Positions 16,442-26,006 of a DNA stretch of 64,000 bases are shown here, piece after piece. The notes below the pieces were generated by a model. The model was not told the DNA's origin. It searched no databases and saw only the letters and a program-made list of their open reading frames with translations. The DNA lies in the NCBI RefSeq assembly GCF_000218875.1, contig NC_015709.1:248001-312000 (forward strand). Direction: 5' to 3'. A program made the translations under genes and the position numbers. This stretch comes from Zymomonas mobilis subsp. pomaceae ATCC 29192 (GTDB lineage Bacteria > Pseudomonadota > Alphaproteobacteria > Sphingomonadales > Sphingomonadaceae). Numbering within the stretch: the stretch's first letter is position 1; each line of letters begins with the position of its first letter.

Positions 16442-18156
16442 TAAGCTATAGCTTCATCTGCGGGTAGTGGGCGAGAAAAGTAAAAACCTTGAGCATAATC
16501 ACACCCTAAATCCATGATAATTTTGTCTTGTTCAGCGGTTTCGATCCCTTCTACAACCGTTTTAATAGAAAGGGTCGAAGCCATACTGATAATCGCACGA
16601 GTAATAGCAACGGCGGTTTTATCTTCTGCTAGATTAGCAATAAAACTACGGTCTATTTTAAGATGGTCAATAGGAAAGGTTTTTAAATAAGAAAGCGAGG
16701 AATACCCTGTTCCAAAATCATCCATAGAGATTTTGATACCTAATTCATGCATTGTGTTGATAACACTGATGCTTTGTTCAGGGTAGCGCATCAAAGCACT
16801 TTCAGTTAGTTCCAATGTCAAACGCTCGCCATTTAAACCTACTTGACGGCTAAGGCTGTTAATTACTTCTGTAAGATTATCACGCATAAGCTGTAATGCA
16901 GATACGTTAACAGCAACCCGTATCGGTAAGGCAAAACCGGCCTGCTTATCCCAATCTTGTTGAGTATAGATTGATTTTTCTAAGGCCCATCGCCCTAAAG
17001 GAATAATCAAACCGGATTCTTCTGCGACAGGAATAAATTCTGCCGGAGAAATCGGCCCCAGTTCGGCATGATCCCAACGTGCCAGCGCTTCGAAACCAAC
17101 CACCCGTTTGCTATAAGGCGAAATGATAGGCTGATAGGCTAAATGAAGATCTCCATTATCGATAGCCCGTCTAAGATCCGTTTCTAGACTAAATCTTTTC
17201 CGTAAAGCACTGGCCTCACCGACATTATAAACCTCTACATGGTCACTTTCTTTGGCATGTTTTAAGGCTATCTGGGCATCTCTCAAGAGGTCTTCGGAAA
17301 CCTCGATCCGATCATCCATCAAGGAAAAACCAATAGCACAATTTACCTTAACCTTAAGATTGGCCAGATTGAACGGCGTCGACATCAAAGCTTTAATCCG
17401 ACGGGCTGTATGCCAAACATCCGATGTCCCATGGTTAAGAGTCAACAGAATACCAAACTGATCGCCCCCGATTCGACCTAACCGATCACCAGGTCTTAAC
17501 GCTGAGGTCAGACGTCTTGCCACAGAAACCAGCAATTCATCGCCGACAAGGGACCCCATACTTTCGTTAATCCGACTAAAGCGGATAAGGTCAATGGCAA
17601 TAACCGCAACAGGTGAATTGCCATCATCCATGGCAATGACATCATCCAATAATCGCGAAAAACCTATGCGATTAGGAAGACCTGTTAAACTATCCCTTAA
17701 GATTTTTGTCCGTAAAGTTGTATGCAATTCGGCAGTCGCCGTGCAATCGATAGGAAGCATCAGATAACAGGTTTCTCCTATTATCGGGTTCTCCATCGCT
17801 GTCACTTTTATCTGATAAACACATCTTTTTTCTCTGCCCGGCGGCATCCAATCAAATTGATAGGGCTTTCTAAGCGATGGCGGCATATATTCAAGCGCAG
17901 CCACGAGTTCTGGATGGAGGTGAACGGTATTATCTTCTTCAGAAGCCGAAAGATTGGGTTGCTTCCGTGCACTGGCAACTTCAGAAAAGGCCGCGTTACA
18001 AAATAAAACTACTGGCTTTTTGTTTCTAAAAACAATGGAGGCAGCGGGGAAAGGCAATGCATTCAAGTAGCTTTGTTGCCAAGCATTGATGGTATCGGAC
18101 AACTGAACGGGGTCACTTTCCATTACACCGGTTATTTTCCAATTATGTTCAGCCAT
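16417..18156 (-). CDS. GGDEF-EAL protein, probable c-di-GMP phosphodiesterase
   Basis: 579 residues. A PAS-like N-terminus (1-140) precedes a GGDEF domain whose signature is GGDQF (230-234). The Glu-to-Gln change should abolish cyclase activity, though GTP sensing may remain. The EAL domain keeps E356-A-L in FEALARW, NVSALQL, LELTESAL, DDFGTG (479-484), LKIDRSF, VVEGIE and QGFYFSRPL, so phosphodiesterase activity is expected. No membrane segment is seen. Its 3' end overlaps cca by 25 bp in convergent orientation. Confidence 0.9.
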   Translation of the reverse strand: MAEHNWKITGVMESDPVQLSDTINAWQQSYLNALPFPAASIVFRNKKPVVLFCNAAFSEVASARKQPNLSASEEDNTVHLHPELVAALEYMPPSLRKPYQFDWMPPGREKRCVYQIKVTAMENPIIGETCYLMLPIDCTATAELHTTLRTKILRDSLTGLPNRIGFSRLLDDVIAMDDGNSPVAVIAIDLIRFSRINESMGSLVGDELLVSVARRLTSALRPGDRLGRIGGDQFGILLTLNHGTSDVWHTARRIKALMSTPFNLANLKVKVNCAIGFSLMDDRIEVSEDLLRDAQIALKHAKESDHVEVYNVGEASALRKRFSLETDLRRAIDNGDLHLAYQPIISPYSKRVVGFEALARWDHAELGPISPAEFIPVAEESGLIIPLGRWALEKSIYTQQDWDKQAGFALPIRVAVNVSALQLMRDNLTEVINSLSRQVGLNGERLTLELTESALMRYPEQSISVINTMHELGIKISMDDFGTGYSSLSYLKTFPIDHLKIDRSFIANLAEDKTAVAITRAIISMASTLSIKTVVEGIETAEQDKIIMDLGCDYAQGFYFSRPLPADEAIAYYLAANKN

Positions 18157-18396
18157 AACCTGATTATCCAGTGACCTTCAATCAACTATTATTCAATACA
18201 GAATGAAAAATGAAAACAATAATTTTAATTTTAATATCTATTACTCTAATAGAATAAATAATTATTATTTTATCCAGTATTTTTACCAATAATAAAATAA
18301 CAATATAATATTCGCATACTATATAAATATGGTAAAGACACCATATTGGATAAACATTAAATAATTGTTAATAAAAAAGAAAAACGCTTATTACAG

Positions 18397-20643
18397 TCAG
18401 AGAGCGAATTTATTATCTCGAGGAAAACCTACGGGTGGTAACCGTCCACTTGCACCTCGGGCGACCCGCCAAGGTACCATATTTAATTCCGTTCTTATCC
18501 GTCCGGTTTCTCCGCCCATAGGCCAGCTTAATCCTTGTTCAAAGGTAAATGTTGTAGCATCAGAAAGACCACCATCACGGTAACGTTGTAATTGAACCCC
18601 ACTGCCCTTTGATAATTCGGGTATATCGGCCAGAGGAAAGACCAATAATTTTCGATTTTCTCCAATAAGGGCAATATGATCATGCAAGGAATCTATAGGG
18701 CGTAAAATGGCCAGATGCTGATCTTTTCTTAATTTAACGATTTGCTTTCCCTTACGGGTTTCGGCACTAATATCGCTCATATTTGTAATAAAACCACGTC
18801 CATCAGAGCTAATAACTAGAAATTTAGCGTTTTTCTCTAAAGGAAATAACCCCATAATCTGGGTATCATTGGCAATATCTAACATTAATCTTATCGGTTC
18901 ACCAAAACCGCGTCCACCCGGCAAACGATCCGCTAAAAGCGTATAAAATCTTCCGTTGTTAGCCGCTATTAATAAGCGATCAGTCGTATAAGCATGACAA
19001 GAAAAATCTGCGCCATCCCCTTCTTTAAAGCGCAACGCCTCCGCCGATTTCAAATCAACATGCCCTTTTAAAGCTCTGATCCAGCCTCGTTTTGATAAAA
19101 CAACCGTCACCGCTTCGCGCTCGATCATAGCATCTAGGGGGATGGCCTTGGCAGGCGTTTCTTCCATTATAAGCGTATGACGAGCACCTAGTTTGGTTTT
19201 AAGGCCATAGCGTTTATGCAATAAAGCAAGATCAGATTTGAGACGTTTGCGCTGTAGAGTATCACTGGCTAGCAACGCTTCTAACGCAGCCTGTTCCTGT
19301 TTTAAGCTATCGCGTTCTGTTTTAATTTCTAATTCTTCCAGTCGTTTTAGAGCACGAAGACGCATGTTTAAAATAGCTTCAGCTTGTCGATCATTTAAAC
19401 CGAATTCGGTTATCAGGATGGGTTTTACCTCATCTTCATTGCGAATAATTTCTATTATCCGATCAAGATTAAGATAGGCGATCAAATACCCTTCCAGAAG
19501 TTCTATGCGGTCATCAATCCGCTGTAATCTATAATGGGCACGCCGCTGTAGTACGGTAAATTGATGCCCTAACCATTCTTTTATCACTTCATGAAGCGCC
19601 AAGACACAAGGGGTGTGCTGACAGTTCAATACGTTCATATTAAGAGAGATACGCGTTTCTAAGCTGGTTAAATGAAACAAACCATCCATCAACAATTGCG
19701 GATCAACTGTGCGGCTGCGGGGTTCCAGAACGATGCGAATGGTCTCGTCAGATTCGTCACGAATATCGCTTAGAATAGGGAGTTTTTTATCATTGATTAA
19801 AGCGGCTATTTCTTCAATCAATCGTGACTTTGGCACCTGCCAAGGAATTTCCTGAATAACAAGGATCCAGCCGCCACGCCCAATATCTTCTATCTGGTAA
19901 CGGGCTCTGACACGAAAAGCGCCGCGGCCTGTCTTATAGCTGTGCTTGATACTGGCCCGTGAATCGACAATTTGTCCTCCCGTTGGAAAATCAGGGCCCT
20001 TTACAAATTGCAGTAAATCTTCTGTGCTCGCCTCTGGATGATCAATCATATGCGTAATAGCATCAATCAATTCAGCCACATTATGAGGCGGAATAGATGT
20101 CGCCATACCAACAGCGATACCGCTTGAGCCATTGGCCAATAAATTTGGAAATAAGCCTGAGAAAAATTCAGGTTCTTCCTCTTCACTGTTATAGGTTAAA
20201 CGAAAGTCAACCGCCCCGTCGTCAATGCCTTCCATGAGATCATAGGCAGCAGCGGTTAAGCGCGCTTCGGTATAACGCATTGCAGCGGCATTATCGCCAT
20301 CGATATTACCAAAATTACCTTGACCATCGACCAAGGGATAACGAAGGGCAAAACTCTGTGCGAGACGCACCATAGCATCATAAACGGACTGATCGCCATG
20401 GGGATGATATTTACCAATAACATCTCCGACCACGCGGGCGCATTTTTTATAAGCCGAGGCAGGATCAAGCTTCAACAGCCTCATCGCCCATAACAGTCGT
20501 CTTTGTACTGGTTTCAAGCCGTCTCTTATATCCGGAAGAGAACGTGATGTTATGGTCGAAAGGGCATAAGCAAGATAACGCTCGGATAAAGCCTTATCAA
20601 AAAAGGCTTCGTGGATTTGTTCAGAAACGGGAGAACTGGTCAT
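18397..20643 (-). CDS. parC: DNA topoisomerase IV subunit A
   Basis: A 748-residue type IIA topoisomerase A subunit, close to E. coli ParC (752). The catalytic tyrosine is Y124 in [10 protein letters not shown]. The quinolone-region motif [19 protein letters not shown] and the [11 protein letters not shown] segment are intact. The shorter C-terminal beta-pinwheel, and no GyrA box that I can see, favour ParC over GyrA. It decatenates daughter chromosomes with ParE, which is not in the window. Preceded by purC. Confidence 0.93.
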   Translation of the reverse strand: MTSSPVSEQIHEAFFDKALSERYLAYALSTITSRSLPDIRDGLKPVQRRLLWAMRLLKLDPASAYKKCARVVGDVIGKYHPHGDQSVYDAMVRLAQSFALRYPLVDGQGNFGNIDGDNAAAMRYTEARLTAAAYDLMEGIDDGAVDFRLTYNSEEEEPEFFSGLFPNLLANGSSGIAVGMATSIPPHNVAELIDAITHMIDHPEASTEDLLQFVKGPDFPTGGQIVDSRASIKHSYKTGRGAFRVRARYQIEDIGRGGWILVIQEIPWQVPKSRLIEEIAALINDKKLPILSDIRDESDETIRIVLEPRSRTVDPQLLMDGLFHLTSLETRISLNMNVLNCQHTPCVLALHEVIKEWLGHQFTVLQRRAHYRLQRIDDRIELLEGYLIAYLNLDRIIEIIRNEDEVKPILITEFGLNDRQAEAILNMRLRALKRLEELEIKTERDSLKQEQAALEALLASDTLQRKRLKSDLALLHKRYGLKTKLGARHTLIMEETPAKAIPLDAMIEREAVTVVLSKRGWIRALKGHVDLKSAEALRFKEGDGADFSCHAYTTDRLLIAANNGRFYTLLADRLPGGRGFGEPIRLMLDIANDTQIMGLFPLEKNAKFLVISSDGRGFITNMSDISAETRKGKQIVKLRKDQHLAILRPIDSLHDHIALIGENRKLLVFPLADIPELSKGSGVQLQRYRDGGLSDATTFTFEQGLSWPMGGETGRIRTELNMVPWRVARGASGRLPPVGFPRDNKFAL

Positions 20644-20734
20644 AGCGGCAGGAAATAGCAGGATCGCAGCAGAGTGGCGAGAGGCGCTTTGGAATTAGTT
20701 CTTATAAACAGAGTAAACCGCCAGTGTTGAAACA

Positions 20735-20758
20735 GACAGGCAGGAAAACCTGCCTGTC
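20735..20758 (-). terminator. Hairpin after purC
   Basis: Perfect 10-bp inverted repeat GACAGGCAGG / CCTGCCTGTC around AAAA. It lies between purC and parC, just past the purC stop. The U-tract on the minus strand is weak, so it is a transcript 3' end or attenuator rather than a strong terminator. Confidence 0.55.
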
Positions 20759-20766
20759 CCAAAATA

Positions 20767-21549
20767 TTATTGTAAACCGCGATTTTTACGATGGGATTCA
20801 AGATCCAAAACCGCCGTATCCGCATCTACAGGTAACAGACCCAATCGACGGGCGATTTCCTGATAAGCTTCCACTTCACCCCCTAAATCTTGGCGAAAAC
20901 GGTCTTTATCTAATTTTTCATTAGTAATCATGTCCCATAACCGACAGCCATCAGGGCTGATTTCATCGGCCAACAGAACCCGGGCATAGTCATTTTCCCA
21001 GATACGACCAAATTCGAGTTTAAAATCCACAAGCCGAATATTAATGGCCGCAAAAAGGCCGCTCATAAAGTCATTCACACGGATAGCCATATCCGCAATA
21101 TCACGCATTTCTTCTTGGGTAGCCCAACCAAAGCAGGCGATATGTTCATCGGCAACCATGGGATCACCAAGGGCATCATCTTTATAGTAATATTCAATAA
21201 TGGTGCGCGGTAGCTGTGTGCCTTCTTCAATTCCCAGTCTTTTACTGAGCGATCCCGCAGCAACATTTCTAACAACAACTTCGATCGGAATAATTTCGAC
21301 CTGCTTGACAAGTTGTTCGCGCATATTCAACCGACGAATAAAGTGGGTTGGAACACCGATACCAGCAAGTAATGTAAAAATATGTTCCGATACGCGGTTA
21401 TTGATAACACCTTTACCGCTTATCATTCCTTTTTTTTGAGCGTTAAATGCAGTAGCATCATCTTTAAAATATTGAATGATTGTACCGGGCTCAGGCCCTT
21501 CATAAAGAATTTTGGCTTTGCCTTCATAAATTTGACGACGACGGGACAT
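20767..21549 (-). CDS. purC: SAICAR synthetase (phosphoribosylaminoimidazole-succinocarboxamide synthase)
   Basis: A 260-residue enzyme joining aspartate to CAIR in purine biosynthesis. It begins [16 protein letters not shown]. Conserved segments are [53 protein letters not shown] and [19 protein letters not shown] sequence lies before the start. Single transcription unit, no pur neighbours here. Confidence 0.96.
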   Translation of the reverse strand: MSRRRQIYEGKAKILYEGPEPGTIIQYFKDDATAFNAQKKGMISGKGVINNRVSEHIFTLLAGIGVPTHFIRRLNMREQLVKQVEIIPIEVVVRNVAAGSLSKRLGIEEGTQLPRTIIEYYYKDDALGDPMVADEHIACFGWATQEEMRDIADMAIRVNDFMSGLFAAINIRLVDFKLEFGRIWENDYARVLLADEISPDGCRLWDMITNEKLDKDRFRQDLGGEVEAYQEIARRLGLLPVDADTAVLDLESHRKNRGLQ

Positions 21550-21897
21550 GAATTAGCTTCTCCGAAATTGGAACAGGAGGAATCCTGTGTCCGAAAAAGG
21601 CAAGGCACGGAATAAAACCGTATTTATTCCAATTAGGGTGCGTTTATAGCTGAGAAAAGGTTCATGCGCAAACAACGCAGGATAAAGTTTCTGATTATTT
21701 ATCCTGCCCATATATCGGGATAAAATTAGAATTTTTTACTAAAAAAATTGCTACAACTGTTAAGTTTTACAAAAAAATTATTATTTTATAAAATAACAGA
21801 AAAAGGCTAGGTTATCGCCTAGCTAGGATAGCAAAAGTCAGTATTTTATAAAGCGCTATGACATTTCGATTGAAGCCCTCTTTAAAAAGTCGGGACG
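21550..21897. other. Intergenic region purC / pstB with 10-bp inverted repeat
   Basis: 348 bp. A perfect inverted repeat GCAGGATAAA / TTTATCCTGC (21677-21686 and 21698-21707, 11-nt loop) is the main structure; it may mark the end of the pst transcript or the purC promoter. A second weaker hairpin (GGCTAGG/CCTAGCT) is at 21805-21824. No phoU follows pstB. Confidence 0.4.
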
Positions 21898-22770
21898 CTA
21901 TCCAAACCTTCCGGTCAGATAGTCCCGCGCGCGACGGGTTTTCGGTCGCGCAAATAAGCGATCCGTTGGCCGGAATTCTATCATTTTACCTAAATACATG
22001 AAGCCAGTATAATCAGAAATGCGCGCGGCCTGCTGTAAATTATGCGTAACAATCACAATACTAAGGTCACTCTTTAATTCCATCAGGGTTTCTTCAAGAC
22101 GTGCCGTTGAAACCGGATCGAGAGCAGACGCTGGCTCATCCAATAATAAGACCTCTGGCTCAACGGCAATACCGCGTGCCACACAAAGACGCTGCTGCTG
22201 ACCACCAGAAAGGCTGAGACCGGAGGCGCGCAGTTTATCTTTGACTTCGTCCCACAGCGCAGAACGGCGGAGCGCTCTTTCTACAATTTCATCCATTTCA
22301 TGGCGAGATTTTCGGAAATGCAACCGAACACCGTACGCCACATTATCGTAAATCGACATCGGGAAAGGGGTCGGTTTTTGGAAAACCATGCCGATACGAG
22401 CCCGTATTTGTGAAATATCGGATTCAGAAGGGATGATTTTTTCTTGATCTCCACGCGCTTTTAGTCGGCTAAGCGTATTCCGACCGGTTAAAATATCTTT
22501 TCCATCTAACAAAACGCGGCCCACGGCATATTGCTCGGGATAAAGTTCATAAATACGATTTAGAACACGGAGCAAGGTCGATTTACCACAGCCTGAAGGG
22601 CCGATTAAAGAGGTTATTTTATTACGTTCAACGGGTAGATTGACGTTAAAAAGCGTCTGCTTAGTCCCATAATAAAAATCCAGATTACGGGCTTCCAGAT
22701 TCAGACCCTCGACTTTTGGGGGATCGATAAATTGTTCTTCTTTATCTATGACCTGTTGTTCGTTAGCCAT
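21898..22770 (-). CDS. pstB: Phosphate ABC transporter ATP-binding protein
   Basis: A 290-residue ABC ATPase with Walker [10 protein letters not shown], signature [14 protein letters not shown] and Walker [13 protein letters not shown]. The PstB hallmark [23 protein letters not shown] is present. It powers the high-affinity phosphate importer and joins the PhoR signalling complex. It overlaps the pstA stop by one base and is the last gene of pstSCAB; phoU, usually next, is missing here. Confidence 0.96.
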   Translation of the reverse strand: MANEQQVIDKEEQFIDPPKVEGLNLEARNLDFYYGTKQTLFNVNLPVERNKITSLIGPSGCGKSTLLRVLNRIYELYPEQYAVGRVLLDGKDILTGRNTLSRLKARGDQEKIIPSESDISQIRARIGMVFQKPTPFPMSIYDNVAYGVRLHFRKSRHEMDEIVERALRRSALWDEVKDKLRASGLSLSGGQQQRLCVARGIAVEPEVLLLDEPASALDPVSTARLEETLMELKSDLSIVIVTHNLQQAARISDYTGFMYLGKMIEFRPTDRLFARPKTRRARDYLTGRFG

Positions 22771-23606
22771 TACTTGCCCTTCCCCTCAGCGATCACACGC
22801 CCTACTATGTTGATAGTTAAAACGGCCATCGCTATTAACAGCGCCCCGACCCATGCTAAACTGCGCCAGTCGTCATAAGCGCTCATGGCAAACTGAAAAA
22901 TTGTCGTTGGTAAACTACCCATGGGTTCTGTTATATTCAGTGTCATGAATTGATTACCAAGTGCGGTAAACAACAAGGGTGCCGTTTCTCCGCTAATCCG
23001 TGCAAAGCCTAATAACCCGCCTGTTAAAAGGCCCGGCGCTGCCGCTTTCCAAATAATTGAACGGATAACAAAGCCCTGTGAAGCGCCCAATCCTACACCG
23101 GCTTCCCGCAAGGTATCGGGTTGCAGTTGGAGCATATCTTCTGTTGTTCTGGTTACAATGGGCATTGCCAATAAGGCAAGTGCAACCGAGCCCGCAAGCC
23201 CCGAGAAACCATGAAATGGGCGAACCATAATCTCATAGATAAAAAGACCTACAAGAATAGAAGGAACAGAAAGCAATACATCATTCAGAAAATGAACAAG
23301 GCTGCCATATCGTGAATTACCGCCATATTCAGAAAGCCATGTTCCAGCCAGAATACCTAATATTACAGCTATAATCATAGCTATAAAACACATCAGAACT
23401 GAGCCAATGATCGCGTTTCGTAATCCTCCGGTAGCACCGGGAGAAGGCTGGTCGAGCGTGAAAACAGATAAATGCAAACCACCAATACCATTAACAATCA
23501 AAGATCGCAGGATAAGGGCAAGCATACCTAAGGCTATAATCGTGGATAAAGTGCACAAGGTAATAAATATACCATTGGCAAGGCGGCGTTTAAAAATCCT
23601 AGTCAT
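22770..23606 (-). CDS. pstA: Phosphate ABC transporter permease PstA
   Basis: A 278-residue inner-membrane permease with about six membrane segments and the EAA-type cytoplasmic loop [31 protein letters not shown] cut into pieces around residue 165-195. [16 protein letters not shown] motifs appear as [15 protein letters not shown], diagnostic for PstA. It forms the channel with PstC. It lies 9 bp after pstC. Confidence 0.94.
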   Translation of the reverse strand: MTRIFKRRLANGIFITLCTLSTIIALGMLALILRSLIVNGIGGLHLSVFTLDQPSPGATGGLRNAIIGSVLMCFIAMIIAVILGILAGTWLSEYGGNSRYGSLVHFLNDVLLSVPSILVGLFIYEIMVRPFHGFSGLAGSVALALLAMPIVTRTTEDMLQLQPDTLREAGVGLGASQGFVIRSIIWKAAAPGLLTGGLLGFARISGETAPLLFTALGNQFMTLNITEPMGSLPTTIFQFAMSAYDDWRSLAWVGALLIAMAVLTINIVGRVIAEGKGK

Positions 23607-23615
23607 AAAGAATCC

Positions 23616-24575
23616 CTAAGTCCGCTTTCCAATAAGCAGTCGGGCTAAGATCAGAACTAAAAAAGTTATTAGAAATAAGACTAATCCCAATGCCGTTAAA
23701 GCTGCACTGTGCATTTCGCTTGTTGCTTCTGTAAATTCATTAGCGATCGTTGAGGCAATCGTTGAGCCTGAATCAAACAGAGAATGCGGGAATCCATGGG
23801 TATTCCCAATGATAAAGGTGACGGCCATGGTTTCTCCCAAGGCGCGGCCTAATCCCAGCATAATCACGCCGATCATACCTCGTTTTACATAAGGTATCGT
23901 GACAGAATGCGTAACTTCAAAAGGCGTAGCCCCTAACCCATAGGCCGCTTCTCTTACCTGTGACGGGACAGTCAAAAACAGCTCTCGAAACACCGAAGCC
24001 ATATAAGGCAAAATCATAATAGCCAGAATAAGAGAGGCTGTCAGAATATTAGCGCCATTGGGTACGCCCGCTACCAACTTACCCAACCATGAATCGGGTT
24101 GCACATGCATGATAAGCGGGAATTGGATATAATTGGCAAACCATGGCGCAAGAACGAATAACCCCCACATCCCATAGACAATGGAAGGAATACCCGCCAG
24201 CAGTTCAACTGCAATAGCAATAGGGCGGGCTAATAGTCTTGGACAAAATTCTACCAGAAATACCGAGATTCCAACCGCCAAAGGCAATGCCAGCAAAAGC
24301 GCTAAAAAGGCCGTAATTAACGTGCCGACTATGGGACCGGCGGCCCCATAAATCTCGGAAACCGGATTCCATTCGCTAGAGGTAAAAAAGCTAAAACCAA
24401 AAGTTTTAAAAGCGGGCCAACCACCAATGGCAAGTGTTACGATAATACCGGCCATAGCAACGAGTGTTAAGGTTGCTGCTGAAAAACAAAGTGAACGGAA
24501 AATCATTTCTCCCAAGGAATCGGATTTGAAAACACGATCAGAAGAAGAAGTCGGGGGTGAAGGATGGCTATTCAT
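23616..24575 (-). CDS. pstC: Phosphate ABC transporter permease PstC
   Basis: 319 residues from ATG 24575, preferred because GGAT lies 8 bases upstream; a GTG at 24602 would add nine residues. The cytoplasmic N-terminus leads into about six membrane spans. Typical PstC motifs are seen: EIYGAAGPIVGTLITAFLA, ELLAGIPSIVYGMWG, VREAAYGLGATPFEV and ALGETMAVTFIIGN. Works with PstA, PstB and PstS to import phosphate. Confidence 0.94.
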   Translation of the reverse strand: MNSHPSPPTSSSDRVFKSDSLGEMIFRSLCFSAATLTLVAMAGIIVTLAIGGWPAFKTFGFSFFTSSEWNPVSEIYGAAGPIVGTLITAFLALLLALPLAVGISVFLVEFCPRLLARPIAIAVELLAGIPSIVYGMWGLFVLAPWFANYIQFPLIMHVQPDSWLGKLVAGVPNGANILTASLILAIMILPYMASVFRELFLTVPSQVREAAYGLGATPFEVTHSVTIPYVKRGMIGVIMLGLGRALGETMAVTFIIGNTHGFPHSLFDSGSTIASTIANEFTEATSEMHSAALTALGLVLFLITFLVLILARLLIGKRT

Positions 24576-24689
24576 AAGAATAATCCAACACCCGTTTAAC
24601 ACCAGCCATATCGAGCCAATACCCTCAAGAAAAAATGATAGCTTTTAACCGCGAACAAATTTTATCCGGAAACAATGCCTTAATGTGCT

Positions 24690-25727
24690 TTAATGCGCAT
24701 TATAGACGGGCTTGCCATTAACCTGAATGTTATGCGGCCATTGTTGACGGATGAAAGTCTTCACTTCTTTCGGTAGGGGCGCATAGTCAAGGGATAAAGC
24801 AGCGCTATCTCCATTTTGATAAGCCCAATCGAAAAATTTCAATACTTCTGTTGTGGTTTCAGGTTTGTTCGGTGTTTTATGTAACAAAATATAAGTGGTA
24901 GAAACGAGAGGCCAGCTATTTTTGCCTTTTTGATCCAAAAGGGAAATGCCGTTGCCTGGTGCATGAGTCCAATCGGCGGCGGCCGAAGCTGCTGTGAAGC
25001 TTTCTGTTGAAGGGTGCGGGAATTGGCCTTCATAATTAGCAATAAGCGCATAAGGCACTGTACTTTGACGCGTATACGCATATTCGACATAACCAATAGC
25101 ACCGACCGTTTGTTTTACAAAAGCCGCGACACCATCATTGCCTTTTCCGCCCAGACCGCTTGGCCATTGTACCGCATCACTGGCACCCACACGGGAAGCC
25201 CATTCAGAGCTTTTAAGTGTCAGATAAGACGTAAATTGGAAAGAAGTCCCTGAACCATCCGCTCTATGTACCACTGTAATCGGCACGGCTGGCAATTTTA
25301 ACCATGGGTTAATAGAAGCAATACGGTTGTCATTCCATTTCGTGATTTTGCCGAGATAGATATCAGCAAGTAAACTGCCAGTTAAATGGAGCCGACCGGA
25401 ACGTAAACCCGGTAGATTAACAATAGGAACGATACCGCCCATAACGGTTGGAAACTGGTATAATCCGCCTTTAGAAAGTTCGTCTGTTTTCAAGGGTTTG
25501 TCAGAAGCGCCAAAGTCAATCGTCGAAGCGTTAATCTGTTTGATCCCGCCCCCTGAACCAATAGGCTGATAGTTAATGACTATGCCTGTCTTACTCCGGT
25601 AATCATTAGCCCATTTGCCGTAAACGGGTGCCGGAAAGGTGGCACCTGCCCCCGAGATTGTCATTGCATAGGCAGAGCTGCCAAGAAGACTCATAAAACC
25701 TACGAGAGCAGCTATTTTCTTAACCAT
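24690..25727 (-). CDS. pstS: Phosphate-binding periplasmic protein PstS
   Basis: 345 residues with a Sec signal peptide cut after SSAYA. The mature start (MTISGAGATFPAPVYGKWA) and the phosphate-contact segments (QPIGSGGGIKQI, DFGASDKPL, VVHRADGSGTSFQFTSYL) are classic PstS. It delivers phosphate to PstCAB. First gene of the operon, with PhoB-like half-sites upstream at 25789-25852. Confidence 0.96.
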   Translation of the reverse strand: MVKKIAALVGFMSLLGSSAYAMTISGAGATFPAPVYGKWANDYRSKTGIVINYQPIGSGGGIKQINASTIDFGASDKPLKTDELSKGGLYQFPTVMGGIVPIVNLPGLRSGRLHLTGSLLADIYLGKITKWNDNRIASINPWLKLPAVPITVVHRADGSGTSFQFTSYLTLKSSEWASRVGASDAVQWPSGLGGKGNDGVAAFVKQTVGAIGYVEYAYTRQSTVPYALIANYEGQFPHPSTESFTAASAAADWTHAPGNGISLLDQKGKNSWPLVSTTYILLHKTPNKPETTTEVLKFFDWAYQNGDSAALSLDYAPLPKEVKTFIRQQWPHNIQVNGKPVYNAH

Positions 25728-25785
25728 GACAGCACTATCTTTCTTTATATCGGATATTAAGGCGTTTCTATGCGACGATCTGTAA

Positions 25786-25853
25786 TCCTGTCATATTGCA
25801 TAAAAATGACAAAAACCTATTTTTTGTTTTGTGTTATCATAATGCCTGACAGT
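25786..25853 (-). promoter_or_regulatory. Pho-box-like sites for pstS
   Basis: On the minus strand CTGTCAGGCATTATGATA (25852 down to 25835) resembles a Pho box with a weak second half. A further TGTCA half-site lies at 25811-25807. An inverted pair TGTCAT / ATGACA spans 25789-25811. Position upstream of pstS supports PhoB control, but the match is weaker than on the porin side. Confidence 0.5.
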
Positions 25854-25902
25854 TTTTAGAGGTTCCTTTCTTAAAACAAGGATAGCCAATCTGGCCTAAT
25901 AT

Positions 25903-25955
25903 CTGTCAAATCTTCTGTCATGGTTTTGTCATAAAAGTGATAGAAAAACTGTCAT
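25903..25955 (+). promoter_or_regulatory. Tandem Pho boxes for the phosphate porin
   Basis: Five TGTCA-type half-sites recur every 11-12 bp at 25904, 25916, 25927, 25938 (TGATA) and 25950. The core CTGTCATGGTTTTGTCAT at 25915-25932 matches the PhoB consensus except for one base. The array ends about 50 bp before the porin start, the position expected for PhoB activation. Confidence 0.8.
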
Positions 25956-26006
25956 AAGCGCTCGCTATATCTCCGCCCTGCCGAACGGGTTGTGCGTGGA
26001 GAGTAT

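Noticed and set aside
21550..21897. Purine or PRPP riboswitch before purC
   Set aside because: I saw no conserved purine-aptamer core; only a simple inverted repeat is present.
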